Source of the DNA: Vibrio sp. D404a
Lineage (GTDB): Bacteria > Pseudomonadota > Gammaproteobacteria > Enterobacterales > Vibrionaceae
Reading direction: 5' to 3'
Assembly (NCBI RefSeq): GCF_030248535.1
Contig: NZ_JAHGAJ010000010.1
Location: forward strand, 35,087 to 99,086
Length of the DNA: 64,000 bases
A program made the position numbers and the translations under genes. Below are positions 63,301 to 64,000 of this stretch, piece after piece. A model generated the notes under the pieces. That model was given only the letters and a program-made list of their open reading frames with translations. It was not told the DNA's origin and did no database searches. Each line of letters begins with the position of its first letter. Position 1 is the first letter of the stretch.

Positions 63301-64000
63301 GGTTTCGACATCCACGTCACCATCGCTAGACGTCACCACAATCGATTTCACGATTGGGCCATCTTCATGGTCTAGGTTGCGGTTTGGCTCAAATCGCACG
63401 TCACCTTCAAGAGTGATAAACAGTGAGCCCTCGGTGAAGATAAACTCTTGTTCACCCGTATCCGTTTGGTCAAGCGTCAATGGCGTGCTGCCATCATAAG
63501 TGAACTCTGTAATCGTCGCGCCATCCGCACTCTGCTCTGGCATTACATCAATCGTGGTTGTGGTCACCACCCCTGCAGCCAGATCGGCGACTGTCGGCTC
63601 TTCGATATTCAAGATGCCATTACTCATGCCTTGAACATCATCTTCGATGGTCACTGTGAGTGGCGACATCAAAGAGTCATCACCATCGCTGTCTACCGCA
63701 TAAACAGGTAGATCAAAGCTTAAGGTGTTATTGTCGAGTCCATCTTCATGGTCAAGCGCTTCAAGTAACGTAAAGGTGTAACGACCTAACACGACGTCAT
63801 CAAAGTTGATGGTGAAGACTTCAACTTCTTGATTCAGCGCGTTAGTTGTAAAGCCTGTGTATTGACCAGAGTCAGCTGGGAACTCGCGAAGTTCTACTTC
63901 CAAACCATTCGAAGTCAGCGTGCCTGAAGGATTAAATTCGTCGGTCGCGATTCTAAAGCGTTCAACATCATCACTTTCGGTAGTTAAAGAGATAGTCTCT
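45328..64000 (-). CDS. Giant type I secreted repeat adhesin (VCA0849-like), C-terminal part
   Basis: The frame is open past the right edge, so the N-terminus is missing; a TTG at 63903 is not the start. About 6223 residues are visible. From the N-terminal side come twelve beta-rich domains of about 270 residues resembling the T1SS-143 repeats (each with SDDVxxFR, LDHxDG, FTYDGG and RFEPNRxLDH marks). The first eight form a three-domain higher-order repeat. Next come Ig-like domains, then cadherin-like units (PVxxDxxLGxISE). The C-terminus has RTX nonapeptides (GGSGNDELIGGDGNDTLIGG, 45638-45810) and a type I secretion tail (DFDLSEGDSIDLRE onward). Such proteins are exported by a type I apparatus and mediate attachment. 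The secretion genes are not in the window. Confidence 0.95.
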   Translation of the reverse strand, partial: ETISLTTESDDVERFRIATDEFNPSGTLTSNGLEVELREFPADSGQYTGFTTNALNQEVEVFTINFDDVVLGRYTFTLLEALDHEDGLDNNTLSFDLPVYAVDSDGDDSLMSPLTVTIEDDVQGMSNGILNIEEPTVADLAAGVVTTTTIDVMPEQSADGATITEFTYDGSTPLTLDQTDTGEQEFIFTEGSLFITLEGDVRFEPNRNLDHEDGPIVKSIVVTSSDGDVDVETATVTLTITDGDIPTIETVPSVSLSETQLADGSTPSGSAVSQTETISFTNQSDDVEKFRIEPTEFNVGGALTSNNIAVEIKEDPADSGIYVGFIDDGGTEVPIFTLSFSTTTLGEYTFTLLEALDHADGLDNNELTFDLPVYAVDSDGNDSLMSPLSVTIGDDVQVMATGTLDITEPTVADLAAGIVTTNTIDVMPKQSADGAVITQFTYDGGTAQTLDPTITGEQKFTFTEGDLYVTIEGNVRFEPNRDLDHKGGDIVKSLVFTSSDGDVDVETATVTLTITDGDIPTIESVPSVTLAEAGLADGSSPIMGAVSQTETISFTNQSDNVEKFRLEPTEFNTDNSLKSDGLIIELREEPTGSGNYIGFTTDISNVETTVFTLDFSSTTLGEYTFSLLEAIDHAPIQGNNDLTFSLPVYAVDSDGDDSLMSPLSVTITDDVQVMAGVTISIEEPTVADLAAGTPTTSVYDVLTSASADGANVTQFTYDGAVYALDQTDSSEQEFTFTEGSLFITIQGEVRFEPNRDLDHSGGDIVKNIVVTSSDGDSDVLTSTVTLTITDGDVPTIDVIPPISLSESNLTGGSDPTVAAVSDTKVIQFTNQSDDVVSFRIEPTLFNTLGALTSNNLAVQIKEDPNNPGDYIGFVKDTSNVETNVFTISFSDSNLGQYTFTLLEALDHADGLDKNTVIFDVPVLAVDSDGDDSLMSPLTVTIEDDVQGMSNGILNIEEPTVADLAAGVVTTTTIDVMPEQSADGATITEFTYDGGTPLMLDQTDTGEQEFIFTEGSLFITLEGDVRFEPNRNLDHEDGPIVKSIVVTSSDGDVDVETATVTLTITDGDIPTIETVPSVSLSETQLADGSTPNGSAVSQTETISFTNQSDDVEKFRLEPTQFNTGGTLTSNNIAAELKEDPVDSGNYVGFINDGGTEVPVFTLSFSGTTLGEYTFTLLEALDHADGLDNNELTFDLPVYAVDSDGNDSLMSPLLVTIGDDVQIMANGTLDITEPTVADLAAGMVTTNTIDVMPKQSADGAVITQFTYDGGTAQTLDTAIIGEQEFIFTEGSVFVTIEGNVRFEPNRNLDHEDGDIIKSLVFTSSDGDVDVETATVTLTITDGDIPTIESVPSIALAEADLDDGSSPIVGAVSQTETISFTNQSDNVEKFRLEPNEFNTDDSLKSNGLAIDLKEDPAGSGNYIGFTNSATNVETQIFTLNFSAAPLGQYTFTLLESIDHEDGRGNNDLTFELPVYAVDTDGDDSLMSPLSVTITDDIQVMASGSLSIEEPTVADLAASTPTTLIFDVLTSPSADGASVTQFTYDGTAYTLDQSIATEQEFTFTEGSLFITTQGDVRFESNRDLDHSGGDIVKSIVVTSSDGDEDVLTSTVKLTITDGDVPTIDVIPPISLSESNLTDGSDPTVAAVSDTKVIQFTDQSDDVVSFRIEPTLFNPLGALTSNNLAVQIKEDPNSAGDYIGFIKDASDVETNVFTISFSDSNLGQYTFTLLEALDHEDGLDKNMVTFDVPVLAVDSDGNDSAMSQLKVTIEDDEQEMSNGILTIEEPTVAELAAGVVTTTTIDVMPKQSADGATITEFTYDGGTPLMLDQTDTGEQEFIFTEGSLFITLEGDVRFEPNRNLDHEDGPIVKSIVVTSSDGDVDVETATVTLTITDGDIPTIETVPSVSLSETQLADGSSPSGSAVSQTETISFTNQSDDVEKFRLEPTEFNVGGALTSNNIAVELKEDPADSGIYVGFIDDGGTEVPVFTLSFSTTTLGEYTFALLEALDHADGLDNNELTFDLPVYAVDSDGNDSLMSPLSVTIGDDVQVMATGTLDITEPTVADLAAGTVTTNTIDVMPKQSADGAVITQFTYDGGAAQTLDPTITGEQEFTFTEGSVFVSIEGNVRFEPNRNLDHEDGDIIKSLVFTSSDGDVDVKTATVTLTITDGDIPTIESVPSITLAEAELDDGSSPIVGAVSQTETISFTNQSDNVEKFRLEPNEFNTDNSLKSDGLIIEIREEPVGSGSYIGFTTSILNVETTVFTVDFSSTTLGEYTFTLLEAIDHRPIQGNNDLTFNLPVYAVDTDGDDSLMSPLAVTVTDDIQSLVAGSMTAKEPSTGVETSNTINLMPDSSADGGTLTSFSYDGEPLQTLNQNVAGEQSFTYDEGTLFVSIDGSMRFEPVSDLDHSSGNITKTIFVNSVDGDGDIVSTSVSLAIIDGDAPVIDTVPDIALNEANLDDGSSSTGTAVSDTKVITFTEGSDDVTHFRVDTTNFNTMGTLKSNGLAVEIKEQPTDSGNYVGFVTDASNVETNVFTLEFSDSNLGQYTLTLLEALDHADASFANTLDFDIPVIAVDADNTDSASSSLNVTITDDLQQTQNQTLSIVEPVTTSGAGGPPSTGIVDVMPKDSADGATVTQFMYGTDGPFVLDQTNFTEQEFAVADGKLFVKLDGSVRFEPGRNLDHSGGDIVRTITVTTSDFDKDVETATVTLTITDGVDPVINIVPDVYLSEVNLTDGSMPSSGPVSSTHTITYTEGSDNFSHFRIDTNEFNFGGLLKSNGLVVSLKEEPADSGTYIGFTSDGPNNETDIFTISFDSVNKGQFTITLLEAVDHLNGLNYNDLNFRLPIYAVDTDDSESARRDIVVTIEDDIQQMQDGILAITEPTSGTPTTATVDVMPLPSADGATITEFTYDGGLAISLNQNIVGEQEFTFTEGSLFVTLDGDVRFEPNRNLDHSGGNIVKNVVFTSSDFDNDVFMSSVRLTIIDGEDPELNVVPGVNLSESNLSDGSAPDSNLISETNTITTIASSDDIAKIIVNTSLFNVGGTIKSNGLVVDLREDPVNSGDYLAFTTVSPGVEVPIFTLTFDNLIPTKYTFTLLEHLDHPDGDGNNEISFDLSVRAQDTDGDLSDPKPLEVIISDDVQVMQSGDLLVEEPTSGTVTSNVFETITGPSADGSTVTGFTYDGGSEELLDQNDTNEQVFVYPEGTLYIKLNGDIRFEPNRNLDHEDGDIIKNIVVNSLDRDLDPEDATVRLIISDGAPPTIDIIPPVGLSEVNLADGSSPSLPVSQTEQMTFTAGSDDVSYFRIETTEFNDNGALKSNGLSIQLKEDPSVSGGYIGFTTEDPVNGPEVEIFKISFSSSVLGQYTFTLLQEIDHADVQGNNDQVFTLPVYAVDTDETDSAMKPLSVTITDDVPEITDTGVGSTFIVDEEDIGNPTQATGSFVTTEGADQVDAYELRNITTLEAMLSSGNEGIEITEVTGAANTTTYQGATETSGVPIFTLALTNDGDYTFTLLGPLNHATTPTNLDTLTIPFDVVAVDGDGDDSNQYRLPIEVLDDGPTMTDPTGETIVDEDDLAGIGSDQTEDTIINGLFTIDEGADGVVLYELVNPDAVLTGLTSEGENLEWLPVVESGTTFTYTAQTETSNEAVFEIVFDTSDNSYQFELFKPLAHPNPDLIAQNSIPLNFSVVAEDFDGDQSNAIALNLSVTDDVPLVTTQSITRLEGQGYNGSKVNMFATATDTGADGAVLSRIEGISDNGSNIVFQRGNNTDFSDALNIVSGRRTIRVYEQTEDGMGGTEERQLGTLRINSNGEVEFRANSYLEHDGDEINFSINVIATDGDLDTSETPLDITIVDRDSTAISLKVTTTEDIGRDPSIVYATGSEPTGGVENTFDNQDGLPDTPAKVELQVNFYDRDNNEDIGQLKIFDNTNHRGTFYYYDGAEYVKLAEDVDGNFILDGADITRTLVPAVYDPDNPSDTIATIENLYFVPDRNFSTGENGVRINYELEIDNNGVPDHTVSSNFRIEIEAVADEAIWDDVNSTFTYLPDTDNMNQDIPVTEDGNTITLNLEADTQDTSRSETITYQLTVIEGAGNFTLLDSSGNPIGPVGGPYIIDEADINSTVVDPIDNFSGTIRFEAVALTEETRNPFTDSDNAGANDKTTASSEVRILTIDVLPDADLGTLSVNRKTINEDNILDPDIVGDPNNTIAFTLDEVITMTPSEDMDASETLYVRINNITEGAELYELDTDNVIPSVTIEGVEYREILYSQLDQVEVRPKEHSNEDFSFDVLGVVKDEADLSTGTVVDEVTFGPKTVNVEVIGVADVPFGGTNGTDWEEFTDGGVSGVQTTIQESQNGDSFAVLDFTVLSGERRPDDPTDAPLAGDGSESITVILSGIPDGVVIEDGDGTVIDLNFVGYEDDINGNPDLDKPIYEANITEAGVTSGIRIRPVDSSTENIHIQGRIVVTENDGHTLTFDQEVRVLVEPRIDTSATYSNTTTGNEDTAINIDWHPQGADYIDDDEHFTSITINGIPTGVVAVVNGDVAVDSSTPGTLIITPKDASQTPEQFTQIALANDFIQMTPPQNSSVDFTLTTVVEMEERDFEYTDDAIVGEGGRVVANPAITGTITVQVVPVVEPEDPDGDNVDENYIVFSNENGTGELTSITSDNAGVIKFTTNSDNQAVDGGGVEILDGEYVIRYKEDDVSPVFPINEVVNEVVIQLTTTTNGILPEEVLSQLLVTGAVYEGDGRWVVTDEDAFTISAPEGLDLTAPYTDGDENNTSSIKMTVFTQVEDLGDETDDQNSAIVQRQGDVTLTFPEDITGGGEIAADIVVTPDQTIAAQEDTQVMLGDELENIISFINGDTFDDEITIIFDDTVTISDPNLNPDPNPEVFPISIEGSGEIDFVNGKYVYQTTLVDGTAPDFSDLLLNLPADYSGDFELPFTVITKDLISGDEKVLNTSAIIKVSAVTDVAPSISVNITGSLDDSLNPVDIDGQPGAEAVGYEDTYIVLDFSGSVADQVNGVEGGDERFTDITLTLTDTTNGEFYSDTGTPLGTSISFTESEIENGALSGVLFRPKENFPTYDDANDLDISTVSVTVSGNILDTATFNEDGSSTTEDATSEFFSTPVSFEVVPVVDGIQITGPGTNPNIIEIQGQEDQEISLSGMSDPVSIALTDLDGSEEFVSIKFTDVPDGFQFRVDDSSDFTVKNNGGGVWSVQLPSDASTSFNLDDISVLPPKDFSGTFEFGVEVFTQESLLGVPTNAGTLPKFQVHVLPVGDDIDTDPTDSVSGNEGENIDIAINASILDKEDSAPALTTENDPETIRVVVSNVPSDASILYPDGTTLGTYDAVSDTWTLDVDAITLDKIVFNSGEHNSDTGNALGIDAPLSISIRAVDTDADNTEYLGPETTFNVDLVIDPINDQPTFVNIENLETPEDTSIALSDVSGFKIEDPDAVYDDPNAIYILDLEVDKGTLSYTASTGVTVDPVSGTGTELTLTGTLADINNALDNGSVRFELGADQNYLTDGVATVTATVDDGGNNGSPGPLTNVSTFEIKVTEVNDDPVARDVDLGSISEEGQVTIIEADLLAASSDLENHNLQITDLVITQGSGTLQRFENVAGADDAMITGPYWIFTGADDFNGDVKFDYTVEDDGTTNGVADPKTDTAELSLVVTSVNDMPVAPDINLGTIAEDDQIVIKAEDLIAASTDPEGDNLTVTDVSLTSGQGQLQYFENSGGADDPSITGPYWVFDANDEYDAASGNISFTYTIQDDGQTNGVDDFLTDTGDLSLTVTGVNDSPVINSDNVTSTIDEDVDQLISGITVADPDYVGLHAGDFMTVTLSVDFGTLSATLPGSTTITVSGQGTSSIMLEGTPADINGILNTPTNPVGVFVNTQYIPSNSIKLQVVAEDSGNPSGIIIETPPEEFTIQVTPVANAPSLSIDPAMNYVRNITASQTASMNGIPLVGIVAALADVNEILTLNIKDVPAGASVISSAGTVALNGGVWVASADAIDSLKIVDLPEDATPHTIKLEAVSSELDDMNMVISPGATSSEIDLNLTIVADATDIDLSTTSDDVQLMGDGGNAVLEAGSGDDLIEGGSGNDELIGGDGNDTLIGGDGFDILTGGDGMDAFVWLNIQDGVEDTITDFDLSEGDSIDLREVLPELQNTTLDMAVLLQHIDAKVVDVNNIELTINPDGMGTTQQVIVVEDLAPQLTLASTTPVDILDALVQQNVITHG
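45638..45810 (-). repeat. RTX calcium-binding nonapeptide repeats near the adhesin C-terminus
   Basis: About five GGxGxDxLx-type units (GDDLIEGGSGNDELIGG, GDGNDTLIGGDGFDILTGG). They bind calcium and help the protein fold after secretion. The secretion tail follows. Confidence 0.9.
57000..64000 (-). repeat. Higher-order repeat of three adhesin domains, period exactly 2469 bp
   Basis: Three domain types X, Y and Z, each about 823 bp, repeat in the order X-Y-Z-X-Y-Z-X-Y from 64 kb downwards. Matching landmarks lie at 57781, 60250 and 62719 (type Y), at 58531, 61000 and 63469 (type X), and at 59051 and 61520 (type Z); all intervals are 2469 bp, which is 823 codons. The array may continue beyond the window. 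Confidence 0.9.

Noticed and set aside
45371..63711. Many open frames of 60-230 codons on the plus strand inside the adhesin gene
   Set aside because: They recur in the same place of each repeat, consist of serine- or isoleucine-rich antisense translations of the adhesin repeats and have no ribosome sites; they are shadows of a strongly biased repeated gene.
57000..64000. Regular direct repeats that could suggest a CRISPR array
   Set aside because: The period is 823/2469 bp, the copies are coding and continuous in one frame, and there are no short spacers.

Overview
The window reads as a Vibrio chromosome, most likely chromosome II of a Splendidus-clade-like marine species. This is an inference. 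It rests on the protein sequences, the gene order zwf-pgl-gnd (which in V. cholerae lies on chromosome II), a tandem glycine riboswitch ahead of an AGCS-family symporter as in V. cholerae, and a giant type I secreted adhesin of the VCA0849 kind. Coding density is high and there are no rRNA or tRNA genes, no CRISPR array and no complete insertion sequence.

Layout. (1) 1-4.6 kb: the 3' end of an HD-GYP c-di-GMP phosphodiesterase gene, then the oxidative pentose phosphate operon zwf-pgl-gnd on the minus strand. An exact FNR-type box and a CRP-like site lie upstream of zwf. (2) 5.1-7.5 kb: a CitA/CitB (DpiB/DpiA)-type two-component system. (3) 7.5-8.75 kb: a regulatory stretch with a possible 75-residue gene, a 268-bp MITE-like element and a terminator. 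(4) 8.77-13.5 kb: a four-gene export operon (TolC-like, HlyD-like and two ABC-2 permeases) with no ATPase gene. (5) 14.2-21.2 kb: two AGCS (AlsT-type) symporters flanking a MATE pump, an AraC regulator, a coiled-coil membrane protein and a 52-residue membrane peptide. The second symporter sits behind a tandem glycine riboswitch. (6) 21.3-24.7 kb: a LysE/RhtB exporter, an M32 carboxypeptidase and an EamA transporter. (7) 24.8-32 kb: a tricarballylate/citrate-type module. A TctD-TctE pair with a periplasmic binding protein gene in the same operon diverges from tcuA-tcuB, followed by a TctC/Bug-type binding protein. The tcuA and tctC promoters share a 23-bp sequence in the same position relative to a -10-like element, a good candidate TctD operator. 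(8) 32-35 kb: a divergent MsrA and a large secreted protein that I do not recognise. (9) 35.4-40.2 kb: an Opp/Nik-type ABC importer whose two permeases are fused into one polypeptide. (10) 40.4-45.2 kb: a second MATE protein, a DUF2157-like membrane protein, a beta-hydroxyacid dehydrogenase and a family-3 periplasmic protein resembling cyclohexadienyl dehydratase. (11) 45.3-64 kb: the C-terminal 6.2 thousand residues of a giant repeat adhesin. Its N-terminus and secretion genes lie outside the window.

The most striking structures are the exact 2469-bp three-domain higher-order repeat in the adhesin, the shared TctD-type operator, the riboswitch with a readable ribosome-site-sequestering platform, the ATPase-less exporter operon and the fused permease. 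I see no clearly new defence or mobile system.
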